A stretch of DNA of 64,000 nucleotides from Candidatus Krumholzibacteriota bacterium (GTDB taxonomy: Bacteria; Krumholzibacteriota; Krumholzibacteriia; Krumholzibacteriales; WJIX01): NCBI GenBank assembly GCA_034520215.1, contig JAXHNR010000001.1:1416560-1480559 (forward strand). The letters run 5' to 3'. The notes beneath the pieces are model-generated. The model made no database searches. It saw only the letters and a list, made by a program, of their open reading frames with translations, and was not told the DNA's origin. Below, piece after piece: positions 55,340-64,000 of the stretch. Numbering within the stretch: position 1 is the first letter of the stretch; each line of letters begins with the position of its first letter. The position numbers and the translations under genes were made by a program.

Positions 55340-56377
55340 TTGCGGAACAAAAACATAAAGAATCTCTCAATCAAGGAAATCTCTTTAATCATAGATGAAC
55401 TTGGAGAAAAACGCCACAGAAAAACCCAGCTGCTCAAGTGGTTATACCAGAAAAGGGTAACCAGCTTTTATGATATGGCGAACCTGCCCCTTGAACTGAG
55501 GAAAAGGTTCGATGACTTATTTTCAATTACATCACTCCGCTTAACTGAAAAAGTAAGATCTCAAGAAGACGCAAGCATAAAATTCCTCCTTGAATGTGAA
55601 GATAAACTTGTAATTGAAACTGTTCTCATGGAGTTCGAAAAGCATCAAACTATCTGCATCTCCAGCCAGATTGGATGTTCCCTGGAATGCGCTTTCTGCA
55701 GAACGGGAAAGAACGGCCTTGAAAGAAATCTGCGGAGCGATGAAATCTTAAATCAGATTATATTCATGAAAGACAACTATATACCGCCTCGAAGGAGATA
55801 TAATATCGTTTTTATGGGAATGGGGGAACCATTTCTTAATTCCGGCAATGTATTCAGGGCGATAGAGATTCTAAACAACCTGGATGCTTTCGCGCTGGGG
55901 GAAAAGAGAATTACAGTAAGTACAATTGGTTTACCCGATAAAATAATCAAGGCCGCTGAATCGGACCTAAAATTCGGATTGGCCGTTTCACTGAACGCGA
56001 CTACCGACAGCGTCAGAAGAAAAATAATGCCTGCTTCGAGTAATATAGATGACACACTTTCCGCGGCCGAGAAATTCGCCGAATTAAAAGGAACACGCAC
56101 TACTCTGGAATATGTCCTCCTTAGAGACGTAAATGATTCCGACAGTGACGCGAAAAGACTGGCGAAAATAACTTCCGGAAGACCATTTAAAATTAATCTT
56201 ATCCCTTTTAACAGATGGGACAGCTGCAAATTCAGCAGACCTGATGAAGAAAGAATCAACAGATTTATCGAATTACTACTTCCTAGAGCGCCTGCCGTAA
56301 CCGTCAGGAGAAGCCGCGGGAAGGATATAGGCGCGGCCTGCGGACAACTCAGCTGGAAAAAGAGGAAGATGACATAA
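55340..56377 (+). CDS. rlmN: Dual-specificity RNA methyltransferase RlmN
   Basis: 345 residues. The radical-SAM motif is C-x3-C-x2-C (CSLECAFC, Cys113, Cys117, Cys120). Family phrases include KTQLLKWLYQKRV, GMGEPFLN, RAIEILN and RGKDIGAACGQLS, whose Cys (334) is the methyl-carrying residue. RlmN methylates A2503 of 23S rRNA and A37 of some tRNAs. The start is a TTG at 55340, preceded by AAAGGAG at ideal distance. It is divergent from ppx, with only 20 bases between the two starts. Confidence 0.96.
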   Translation: MRNKNIKNLSIKEISLIIDELGEKRHRKTQLLKWLYQKRVTSFYDMANLPLELRKRFDDLFSITSLRLTEKVRSQEDASIKFLLECEDKLVIETVLMEFEKHQTICISSQIGCSLECAFCRTGKNGLERNLRSDEILNQIIFMKDNYIPPRRRYNIVFMGMGEPFLNSGNVFRAIEILNNLDAFALGEKRITVSTIGLPDKIIKAAESDLKFGLAVSLNATTDSVRRKIMPASSNIDDTLSAAEKFAELKGTRTTLEYVLLRDVNDSDSDAKRLAKITSGRPFKINLIPFNRWDSCKFSRPDEERINRFIELLLPRAPAVTVRRSRGKDIGAACGQLSWKKRKMT

Positions 56378-56388
56378 GCAGTTTTAAA

Positions 56389-57468
56389 TTATCTTATAAG
56401 AAGCATTTTGCCTGATTTGACATATTCTCCGGCGCGGATCGTACAGAAATAGACACCGCTTGCCGCTTCAGCCCCATTTGATGTTCTGCCGTCCCACTTA
56501 ATCCTCAGATCAGTGCCGTCTGTTCTTCTTTGACCCAGATTTTTTACAAGAGCTCCATCGACGCTGTAAATTCCTACATCAACTGTCGAGTTATTGGCGG
56601 CAACCTCTTCGGCAAAAAGTATGTTTATAGTTGTTGACGGATTAAAAGGATTTGGATAATTCGAAATTGATACCGCGCCGCCAGAGTAAGCGACCCTCGA
56701 GTCAAATCCCTCGCCCTCGACAAGTGAAACAAAGAATTCTTTCAATCCGTCAACATCCTCCGGCAACGCGAGATCCGGATTCTCAATCTCTCCGGAATAT
56801 CTGGAAAGTATCCCTCCAAACATATATCTGAAATCTTCCGCGAATATCTCGGCAGGCCTGTGGTTATGCTCACTCAGGTCATCATAATCCGTGTCGCCGT
56901 ATATACCGCGGAGCGAAAGATAATCCCGCCATTTTTCCTTATTACTTTTCGGAAGATAAACATTCTGAAAACAATGCCCGAATTCATGAGTTACAAAAAA
57001 GGCGCTGACTTGCCGCTGCAACTCATAGACTCCGGGGGTAAGGAAGATCTTATTGCCGCGGGCAGTGCTTCTGAGAATACCCCTCCTGGGAAAAGGAAGC
57101 AGATAGACCTCTACTTTTATATCCAACATTGTTCCGTCGAGGTCAACTTCTCTCAGCGCGGCGGCTATATCCTCTTCGCTGTGAGAATAAAATATGCCAT
57201 CACCTTTACAGGCTATCGAGGGATCCGACATGTCATCTATAAGCTCATAAACCCATCCCTCCTCAACTGTAAGAATCAGGTCCCCATCTTCATCCCTTTC
57301 AGTCATTTCATCAATTATTGTCCGGCTGGAATAGATTTCAGCCTCAATGCCGTTATCGAATGAATAAATGCGGGGTTTTCCCCACACGGCGGAAGAGAAA
57401 ATAGCAGCTATAACTACAGCGTTAAATACAGCAGCTATTGATAACCTCTTGTCAGGTAACCAGTTCAT
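56389..57468 (-). CDS. Secreted zinc metallopeptidase with C-terminal sorting domain
   Basis: 359 residues. A signal peptide (AAVFNAVVIAAIFSSAVWG) is followed by a domain with HEFGH (His161, Glu162, His165), a zinc site. The downstream RPAEIFAED segment (Glu207 or Glu211) may supply the third ligand, like a gluzincin. No close family is recognised. The C-terminus (NYPNPFNPSTT, VGIYSVDGALVKN, GVYFCT, ending KMLLIR) is the FlgD-like sorting domain, so the enzyme is probably delivered to the cell surface. It converges on rlmN, whose stop is 12 bases away. Confidence 0.85.
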   Translation of the reverse strand: MNWLPDKRLSIAAVFNAVVIAAIFSSAVWGKPRIYSFDNGIEAEIYSSRTIIDEMTERDEDGDLILTVEEGWVYELIDDMSDPSIACKGDGIFYSHSEEDIAAALREVDLDGTMLDIKVEVYLLPFPRRGILRSTARGNKIFLTPGVYELQRQVSAFFVTHEFGHCFQNVYLPKSNKEKWRDYLSLRGIYGDTDYDDLSEHNHRPAEIFAEDFRYMFGGILSRYSGEIENPDLALPEDVDGLKEFFVSLVEGEGFDSRVAYSGGAVSISNYPNPFNPSTTINILFAEEVAANNSTVDVGIYSVDGALVKNLGQRRTDGTDLRIKWDGRTSNGAEAASGVYFCTIRAGEYVKSGKMLLIR

Positions 57469-57735
57469 ACAGTCATCTTCCCAAGTAGAACCTCATATAC
57501 TCATCTACAGTTCAAACCGCTTACATAACGGCATATTACTGTTGTGCAACAGATATACCTCCATTCTTCATATATAGAACCCCCGCACCTCCACCAGAAG
57601 ATCAAAACTTATGCCGTGGGATTTAATTGCTGTATTTATAGTTATAACAATGTGTTATAATAGCATGAGGTAAAATGATCAAGATCCGGATTGCTTCGCG
57701 TTATCTTTTTTCTTTATTCCTGATTCGAGCTCAAC
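57469..57735. other. Spacer with a short palindrome
   Basis: About 270 bases upstream of the metallopeptidase gene. A perfect palindrome TTATAACA-ATG-TGTTATAA lies at 57642-57660 and could be an operator. Apart from it, nothing was recognised. Confidence 0.4.
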
Positions 57736-57757
57736 AAAAAAAGTGGGGAATATCCCC
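57736..57757 (-). terminator. Intrinsic terminator of the Omp85 transcript or a 3' RNA
   Basis: On the minus strand a 5-bp GC stem (GGGGA/TCCCC) with a 3-base loop precedes seven T. It lies about 185 bases after the Omp85 stop. The stem is short but the U-run is strong. Confidence 0.5.
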
Positions 57758-57940
57758 CGATACTGACCGGCGTCACATAGTTAACCAGGATTCGATATTA
57801 GCCGCCGTATAAGGGAGAACCCCTCTTTTAAGGTAAGGACTGTTATCAAGGGTAAAATCCCCCAACACCCGCTACATCTTATCTGGACTTCGGGATAATA
57901 CCTGCCGCGGGGTGGTTAGTAAAAACATACTGTCATGAGA
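57758..57940 (-). ncRNA. Structured 3' region after the Omp85 gene, possible 3'-derived small RNA
   Basis: Between the Omp85 stop and the terminator, the minus-strand RNA can form a 7-bp CACCCGC/GCGGGTG-type stem with one bulge around 57856-57911. It encloses a TTATC/GATAA hairpin. Two more small hairpins (AGGGG/TCCCT; CGGCG/CGCCG) follow. Such fold density is unusual for an ordinary 3' untranslated region. No independent promoter was found. Whether it is processed into a separate RNA is unknown. Confidence 0.4.
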
Positions 57941-59398
57941 TTAGAATTTCGTGCCTGACGTCAGATAAAACGCGCTGTGGCCATGTCTGTCGGAGGCAAT
58001 TTCAAATCTTACAATATCCTGTATTGGCGAGAGAACTTCTATTCCCCCGCCGAAGGTAGAATGAAAAATAGAAGTGTTGAAATACTCAAATCCACGAGAG
58101 AGCGCCCCAGTGTCTATAAACGCTATGGCATTTATACTGAGATCGAACTTTCCAATTCGGGAAATTTCAAATACGTTTGGACCATAAATATTCTTTCGCC
58201 ACTGCACCGTGCCGAGAATTTTAGCCGTACCCCTCATATCTTCAGAGTACCCCCTGAGGTCTGAATTTCCGCCCAGCTTCATCTCATAAAACCCGGGCAG
58301 TGAACCCTCGTAGTTATCAGCTCTTACTGCTAAGATCAATGTTCCCATCTTACCGAATGAAGTGAAATTGCTGGTGGAAAAACTGAAGAATGAATATTCC
58401 TGATCCAGACCATTTACCGATAAAACATGCTTCAAGTTAACCCGCGCGTAAACTCCCTCTGTTGGAACTATCCATGTATTTCTGCTGTCGTATGTCAATC
58501 GCATACCTAAAGTCAAAATATTCTGTCTGTAATATGTCCCCTCGGGAATTGACAACCTTGAATTTCTAGCCTCCATGGATATTGTAGGTGTCAACCAAAT
58601 TTGTTCAACAAGATCTTTCGTCAGCGGCAACCCGAGACTGAACCTGACGCCGTTTTTTTCCTTTATAAAATCAGCATACTCGGGCTCGTCAAGCCTTCTG
58701 TAATTGAAAAAATCAAAACGCAGCCTCATCCTTTTGCCAAATACCCACGGAATGAACCACGAAGCTGATCCGCCATGCTCTTTATCCCTTCTCTTCTTAA
58801 AAGAGGCGGATATTTTTTCGCCAAGTCCGCGGAAATTCTTTATCCTCCATCTGACCCCGTATCTTATCCCCTCTTTGAAATGATAATCTAAGACAGGATA
58901 AGGATATTTCATGAATAAATTGGGTCTTTCATCCACCTTTACAATAACACGGCATCTATTTTCTATTATATTTTCGACCGATATATCCACGCTCGAGAAA
59001 TACCCCATACCCTTGAGGTAGGAGGAATCTCTCTTTATCAAATCAGGGTCAATTCTCTCACCCTTCTTTGAAGCCATTTCCCGGATTACCGCTCTGCGTT
59101 TTGTCCTTTCATTCCCATAGACAATTATTGTGTCTATTACCTGTCCGGTAAAACCGTCCAATTCATTAGCTTTATTCTCCAGGCCGTTGGCGCTCAACCC
59201 ATCCCTGGCGAGTCCGCGCGCGGATACGCTGAGTTTTTTTCCGCTCGAAGAGCAGCTTCCCTCTCCCCCGGACTCTATTGAGACGGAATATTTACACATC
59301 GGCGGACGCGATTGACAATAAGATATCGATGGTATAAAGAATTCAAGAAATACCGGAAGAAATAGATATAATCTTATAGCATTGCGCCGAAATTCCAT
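57941..59398 (-). CDS. Omp85/BamA-like outer-membrane protein with one POTRA domain
   Basis: 485 residues. After a signal peptide and a Ser/Gly linker, one POTRA domain (VIDTIIVYGNERTKRRAVIREM, GYFSSVDISV) leads into a barrel of about 300 residues. The barrel carries GGNSDLRGYSEDMRGT, the conserved L6 motif region ((R/K)GF/LRGY), and ends in GTKF, with a C-terminal aromatic. Having only one POTRA, it is shorter than BamA and more like TamA or other Omp85 paralogues. Its substrate is unknown. It is the last gene in the ECF sigma factor operon, so it may be part of an envelope-stress response. Confidence 0.88.
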   Translation of the reverse strand: MEFRRNAIRLYLFLPVFLEFFIPSISYCQSRPPMCKYSVSIESGGEGSCSSSGKKLSVSARGLARDGLSANGLENKANELDGFTGQVIDTIIVYGNERTKRRAVIREMASKKGERIDPDLIKRDSSYLKGMGYFSSVDISVENIIENRCRVIVKVDERPNLFMKYPYPVLDYHFKEGIRYGVRWRIKNFRGLGEKISASFKKRRDKEHGGSASWFIPWVFGKRMRLRFDFFNYRRLDEPEYADFIKEKNGVRFSLGLPLTKDLVEQIWLTPTISMEARNSRLSIPEGTYYRQNILTLGMRLTYDSRNTWIVPTEGVYARVNLKHVLSVNGLDQEYSFFSFSTSNFTSFGKMGTLILAVRADNYEGSLPGFYEMKLGGNSDLRGYSEDMRGTAKILGTVQWRKNIYGPNVFEISRIGKFDLSINAIAFIDTGALSRGFEYFNTSIFHSTFGGGIEVLSPIQDIVRFEIASDRHGHSAFYLTSGTKF

Positions 59399-59481
59399 AC
59401 AGTCCCGCTCTTTAAATTATCCCTCAATCACCAACTCTGAAAAATAGTACGCAAGAGGCGAACTGTAAAGAATTGTCTCTT

Positions 59482-60747
59482 TTACTCCTCAATCAGATCA
59501 TCAGATCCGTGAGCCAGAGCTCCGCCTTTTGAAAGTACAAAAGCGCCCACTCCGATAAGAATAGCTAGAAAGACTATAAATTTACCTATTATCCCTATCG
59601 GCATTCTCACAAATGTAAATACCGGCACGACACTCATCAGAGAACTTAATAACCCCGGCAGTTCAAGGATAAAGAGCCCTATCAGTCCCTTAAGGTATAT
59701 CGAATCGCGCGCAACCTGCATCTTGCCGGCAACTATATTTCCAAGGGCAAGGGCGGCCACAAAATAGCAAACAACCAGCAGAGCAAGATAGGATAAAAAC
59801 AGAAGCAGAGAGAGCGGAATCCCTATGATTGTTATTGCAAGAATAATCGCCGCTATAAGAATCACGATCGAGCCGAAAAAGATTATAAGAACACCCACGC
59901 CGAGAGATTTGAGGAAAGAGCCTGACACGTAAGAACTACTCTTCTTCATTCTTTCCGGCATGAAGTAGAAAACTATTAATAAAAGCAGAACTAGAATGGT
60001 AAATTTGGCAATCTTCGCGATAACCCTGAAAATACCTCCGCCGAACGGGAAGAAAGCGACTCCGGGGAAAGAAAATCCATCTCCTCCAACACCCGATCCG
60101 ACCGTGACAGTCTCGCCTCTGACTCTTGCATTTTTGTCTTTCGACAGATTCCCCATAACACAGACAACATCTCCATTAACAACAGCAGAAGGACCAAGGT
60201 CAATATTGCCGACAACACAGACCACGTCACCCCTCACCTTGCCGTCGATTGTAACCCCCCCTACTACTGAGACAACATCGCCCTGAACAAGTTGATAGTC
60301 CTCTATCTTAATTTTGCCGCCGATCCTGACAAAGTCATCTTTTTTCACATCACTGTATTTATCTTCATCCCTGTATGTGAAATCAATAGAATTGGCGCTT
60401 CCATCGTAATTAACATCCAGAGAAATAGAATCAGGAATTGATTCAACTCCGGCCTTGACCATAGCTCTTATCTTATCCTTTGAATCAGAATTCAGGATAA
60501 ATTTGTCCTTCCCGTCGGAATGTATCTTGATGCCGTCATCAGATATGGATATCTTCACGGATTTCTCCGTTTCTTTCCCTTCTTCATCCGCGTCTGTTGA
60601 ATCTGAATGCACTTCAACGGTGTTCAAAGTAAAAGCCGGAATAATCCCGGAAATCTGTTTAACCTCGCCGGAATCAAAATTCATAAAGACCATTACCGCG
60701 ATGGTTAAAATTGCCTTGATAATCGATATGTTAAATAAAGCTGACAT
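59482..60747 (-). CDS. Membrane protein with bactofilin-like (polymer-forming) repeats
   Basis: 421 residues. An N-terminal signal-like segment and a Ser/Asp-rich region come first. About 165-225 has repeats such as GDVVSVVGGVTIDGKVRGDVVCVVGNIDLG, the beta-helix signature of bactofilin or polymer-forming domains. Four or so membrane segments follow (FTILVLLLLIVFYFM to LLVVCYFVAALALG). The role is unknown; it may scaffold the envelope. AGGGGAG precedes the ATG. It overlaps the anti-sigma gene by 17 bases. Confidence 0.75.
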   Translation of the reverse strand: MSALFNISIIKAILTIAVMVFMNFDSGEVKQISGIIPAFTLNTVEVHSDSTDADEEGKETEKSVKISISDDGIKIHSDGKDKFILNSDSKDKIRAMVKAGVESIPDSISLDVNYDGSANSIDFTYRDEDKYSDVKKDDFVRIGGKIKIEDYQLVQGDVVSVVGGVTIDGKVRGDVVCVVGNIDLGPSAVVNGDVVCVMGNLSKDKNARVRGETVTVGSGVGGDGFSFPGVAFFPFGGGIFRVIAKIAKFTILVLLLLIVFYFMPERMKKSSSYVSGSFLKSLGVGVLIIFFGSIVILIAAIILAITIIGIPLSLLLFLSYLALLVVCYFVAALALGNIVAGKMQVARDSIYLKGLIGLFILELPGLLSSLMSVVPVFTFVRMPIGIIGKFIVFLAILIGVGAFVLSKGGALAHGSDDLIEE

Positions 60748-61381
60748 GGAACTCCCCTTTCTGCCGCGTTGAACGTAACACTCTTGTAATTGTTAACACA
60801 ATCAGAGAAACCAACAGAAACACAGTCACTAAATAAACTCCGGAAATTTCTCCGATTATTCCCTTTGATTTTCTTAGCAGTATAGTCGCCGCCAGAAGAA
60901 ACTCCGGATCAGAATTAAAATAATTAACAAGAATTTCAAAAACAGCGCTCGTTTGCTTGACAAAAACGTAAGCCGATGAAGAAACAAACCCCGCAAAGCC
61001 CTCTAAAACAGATATCATATACATAAAGACGGGTCTGAAAATATACATAAATAGAGCGAACGCGGCCGTTACAGCCGAGGCAACTCTTATATATCCGGGC
61101 AGGATATCTAATCTGCGGGTAATCTCGCTCAGGAACCCGGAAAAAAGATTCTTCCTGTACTTCCGAATATTGACATTAGCCATCACCTTATCGTTAAAAC
61201 CCTCCGGCGGTTGATAAATTTCGATATTTTCAAACGCCGAAAAGAGTTCTGAGTAACGAGCGTCAATCGCCCCGCACTTTTCACACTCGGCCAGATGCTT
61301 TTCGTACTTAGCTTCCATGGCGCGGTCAAGTTCACCGTCGTGATATTTTTGTATCAACAGACTGAAAAGGCGGCAATCCAC
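60731..61381 (-). CDS. Anti-sigma factor with zinc-finger (zf-HC2) domain
   Basis: 216 residues. The first 45 residues carry HLAECEKC, the H-x3-C-x2-C zinc motif of anti-sigma factors, after YHDGELD. Hydrophobic stretches follow, so it is membrane-anchored with its cytoplasmic part able to hold the ECF sigma factor encoded upstream. The start is a GTG at 61381, 6 bases after the DUF4097 gene. It keeps the sigma factor off RNA polymerase until a signal arrives. Confidence 0.85.
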   Translation of the reverse strand: MDCRLFSLLIQKYHDGELDRAMEAKYEKHLAECEKCGAIDARYSELFSAFENIEIYQPPEGFNDKVMANVNIRKYRKNLFSGFLSEITRRLDILPGYIRVASAVTAAFALFMYIFRPVFMYMISVLEGFAGFVSSSAYVFVKQTSAVFEILVNYFNSDPEFLLAATILLRKSKGIIGEISGVYLVTVFLLVSLIVLTITRVLRSTRQKGEFHVSFI

Positions 61382-61387
61382 TTCCGG

Positions 61388-62476
61388 TCACTCCTCTATT
61401 GAAATATCCCCACTCGATGTTTCAACGATTACTTTCGATTCTCCGTCTCTGACGACACCTGATACATTGTTCCTCGATACATCGCTAACATCTATAGGTA
61501 AATTCAGTTTAATATTCCCGCTTGTAGTGCTGGCTCTGAGAATAAATCCCCTTTTAAGGATATCATCAAATTTCAGCGCTACTGAACCGCTCGAAGCTCC
61601 CAGTTTATAATCAACCCTCTCGTCCGAGGGGGAAGCTTTGATAAAAATATCCCCACTGGCGCATAGAGCTTCGACCGCTCCGGTAACTCCAAAGATATCA
61701 ACCGATCCGCTGGTTCCCTTTACTGTCGCGGACCCCCGGGCATTATCAACTCTAATATCACCGGAAACTGTTGTGATAACTATATCTCCTTCAACATCAA
61801 CCAAATCCAAATCTCCGGAAGTTACCGACACATCCACATCCCCCTTCACTTTTTGGGCCGAAATGTCACCACTGACTGATTTTACGACAATCCTCCCGAT
61901 ATTCTCAGCTGTAATATCAGCGCTGGAAACATCCACTTCAAGTCTTCCATTTAGATTTTCAGCTTTAACATCTCCGCTTGATGTGGATATTCTGGCGTTC
62001 AAAAGAATATTCGATAACTCGACATCGCCCGAGGCAGTCATAACCGAAATCTCCATAGATTCCGGCACACGAATTTCAAGATCCATTTCAATTTCCGCCC
62101 CAAGACCGAACAAAAGGGAAAAAATATTTTTGTCCTTAACCTCGTCCTCAGGAAATTTTGTCTTAAATTCTATCAAGCCGTCCTCTCTGATGACTTCAAC
62201 ATCGAGTTTTTCCGAAAGTTGGTTTGCTTTCTTTTCATCGGCGGCTTCTACTTTTCTTCTGATATTAAGAACAATCTCCTCTAATTCAGGTTCGGCGGAA
62301 ATATATATGTCACTCCGGCTCGCCGTAACTTTCAAACTCTTCTCTCCATTAAGAAGAACTACCCTTTTTTCGGTTTTCTCATATTCGAATGAAGAACAGG
62401 CGGTATTACTAGAGACTGCCAGGACAACTGAAAGAAGCGTCACTACCTTTAATATTCTTAATTTATCCCTGATCAT
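61388..62476 (-). CDS. DUF4097 lipoprotein
   Basis: 362 residues. The signal peptide ends in lipobox NTAC. Most of the protein is a right-handed repeat fold with the recurring phrases SGDVELSN, SGDVKAEN, SSADITAEN, SGDISAQK and SGDLDLVD, typical of DUF4097 adhesin-like repeats. AAAGGAA precedes the ATG. It lies between the ECF sigma factor (13 bases upstream) and the anti-sigma gene. In such operons it may sense or report envelope state, but this is inference. Confidence 0.85.
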   Translation of the reverse strand: MIRDKLRILKVVTLLSVVLAVSSNTACSSFEYEKTEKRVVLLNGEKSLKVTASRSDIYISAEPELEEIVLNIRRKVEAADEKKANQLSEKLDVEVIREDGLIEFKTKFPEDEVKDKNIFSLLFGLGAEIEMDLEIRVPESMEISVMTASGDVELSNILLNARISTSSGDVKAENLNGRLEVDVSSADITAENIGRIVVKSVSGDISAQKVKGDVDVSVTSGDLDLVDVEGDIVITTVSGDIRVDNARGSATVKGTSGSVDIFGVTGAVEALCASGDIFIKASPSDERVDYKLGASSGSVALKFDDILKRGFILRASTTSGNIKLNLPIDVSDVSRNNVSGVVRDGESKVIVETSSGDISIEE

Positions 62477-62489
62477 AATTCTGTTCCTT

Positions 62490-63068
62490 TCAGCTTATGA
62501 TTCCGCGGTCGCTTAGAAAATCAACTATCATTTTTCTACCTCTGTGTATTCTCGCTTTAACAGTGCCAAGGGGGACTGCAAGCATATCTGATATTTCCTC
62601 GTATGACAGCTGCTGCTGATGTCTTAGAATTATTATAATTCTATAAGGCTCGGGAAGCATTCCTATCGATTCTTCAAGGGCTTTCATCTTTTCGGAAACC
62701 TCCGTTTTCCTTTCAGGTCCAATCTCTTTAGAGACTAGCTGACGCTGCATTGTACCATCCTTACCCTTAATGGGCTGATCGGTGGAAAGAAGTCTGTTCC
62801 TCTTCTTCTTACGCAAAAAATCGATGCAAAGGTTCGATGTAATCCTGTATATCCAGCTTGAGAAAGGAAACGCGGGATTATATCTGTCGAGCATATTGAA
62901 AACCCTGATAAAGAGATCCTGCGAGAGATCTTCCGCGTCATCACGGTTATTGACCATCCGCAGACATATACTGAAAACAGGTCCCTTATACTTGTTAAGG
63001 AGTATCTCAAAGCTCTTTTCATCCCCTTCCAGACATCGGTTAATTAATTTTATATCTTCCTTTTTCAA
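62490..63068 (-). CDS. ECF sigma factor (RpoE-like)
   Basis: 192 residues, the usual ECF length. Region 2 (DDAEDLSQDLFIRVFNMLDRY, then FSSWIYRITSNLCIDFLRK) and region 4 (LPEPYRIIIILRHQQQLSYEEISDML, GTVKARIHRGRKMI) are complete. The start is TTG at 63068, with AAGGTG before it. It heads the operon with DUF4097, anti-sigma, bactofilin-like and Omp85 genes, so it probably controls an envelope-stress regulon that includes these. An ECF-type promoter upstream was considered and rejected for bad spacing. Confidence 0.93.
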   Translation of the reverse strand: MKKEDIKLINRCLEGDEKSFEILLNKYKGPVFSICLRMVNNRDDAEDLSQDLFIRVFNMLDRYNPAFPFSSWIYRITSNLCIDFLRKKKRNRLLSTDQPIKGKDGTMQRQLVSKEIGPERKTEVSEKMKALEESIGMLPEPYRIIIILRHQQQLSYEEISDMLAVPLGTVKARIHRGRKMIVDFLSDRGIIS

Positions 63069-63263
63069 CGCTACACCTTACATTACGAAAGAATCACAAA
63101 TAAAGTTTCTAAAAAAACTGATTGCTCAGATAAAAAGATAGCAGGAAAATTTATAAGTTGGAAGTTGATTTTCCAAATTATTGACATCAAAGTTGTTATA
63201 CGGATTGCCTGCTGGATACACAAAAATAAAGTAAATTTCGCTGAAAGTAGAAAATTAATTTAC

Positions 63264-64000
<737 letters not shown>

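Noticed and set aside
63081-63109. ECF-like promoter (GAAACTT and CGTAATG) before the ECF sigma gene
   Set aside because: The spacer is 15 bases and the start site would fall inside the SD, leaving no room for a leader.

Overview
The window looks like a chromosomal segment of a Gram-negative bacterium from the Fibrobacteres-Chlorobi-Bacteroidetes (FCB) side of the tree, most likely an uncultured candidate phylum such as Krumholzibacteriota or a relative. That placement is inference. It rests on LpxH, Omp85-type and PorV/PorQ-like outer-membrane proteins, many lipobox lipoproteins, several secreted proteins ending in a FlgD-like C-terminal sorting domain, and separate GlyQ and GlyS subunits. 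Intergenic DNA is AT-rich. Translation starts usually follow a clear Shine-Dalgarno (SD) sequence, and TTG start codons are frequent. Almost all genes lie on the minus strand; only lpxH, rlmN and eno are on the plus strand. No rRNA, tRNA, CRISPR array, phage or intact IS element was recognised.

Layout. 1-725: start of a secreted Ig-like repeat protein that runs off the left edge. 1200-10542 (minus): a long run of tightly packed genes read ppdK, pgsA-like, DUF4388 protein, PorV-like protein, two beta-barrel proteins (the second with a CBM48 glycogen-binding-like domain), then two CBM48 lipoproteins. 10543-11208: a spacer with a 155-bp inverted-repeat element. 11209-17014: an operon of two paralogous large lipoproteins and one sorted secreted protein. 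17233-20319: a large secreted protein with its own strong promoter, a 260-nt structured leader and a perfect terminator, so probably an abundant envelope protein. 20833-33075: housekeeping blocks (glyS, glyQ, recO, mgtE; DUF502, CorC-like, ybeY, HD phosphohydrolase, phoH) and two small coiled-coil lipoproteins. 33211-41983: aspS, hisS, vanZ-like, YbbR, amidase, M23 peptidase, primary-type sigma factor and a coiled-coil protein.

42112-48258: lpxH (plus), a PorV-like protein, an M6-protease homologue that has lost its HExxH site, and an FN3 lipoprotein. 48259-49323: a 1-kb gene-free spacer with a probable stand-alone small RNA (own promoter and U-run) and a second long hairpin. 49324-57468: a TPR-GAF-sigma54 activator, a small secreted protein, an NtrC-type response regulator, Ppx/GppA, rlmN (plus) and a sorted HEFGH metalloprotease. 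57941-63068: ECF sigma factor, DUF4097 lipoprotein, anti-sigma factor, bactofilin-like membrane protein and an Omp85 protein, followed by a structured 3' region with a terminator. 63346-64000: start of enolase on the plus strand.

How the genes fit together. Much of the accessory content builds or monitors the envelope: sorted secreted proteins and their PorV-like partners, lipoproteins, amidase and M23 endopeptidase for peptidoglycan, LpxH for lipid A, an Omp85 protein under a probable envelope-stress ECF sigma factor, and the CBM48 module, which may bind glucan at the envelope. The most interesting unexplained items are the CBM48 envelope module, the small RNA near 48.7 kb, the structured leader near 20.4 kb, the M6 pseudoprotease and the inverted-repeat element near 11 kb.
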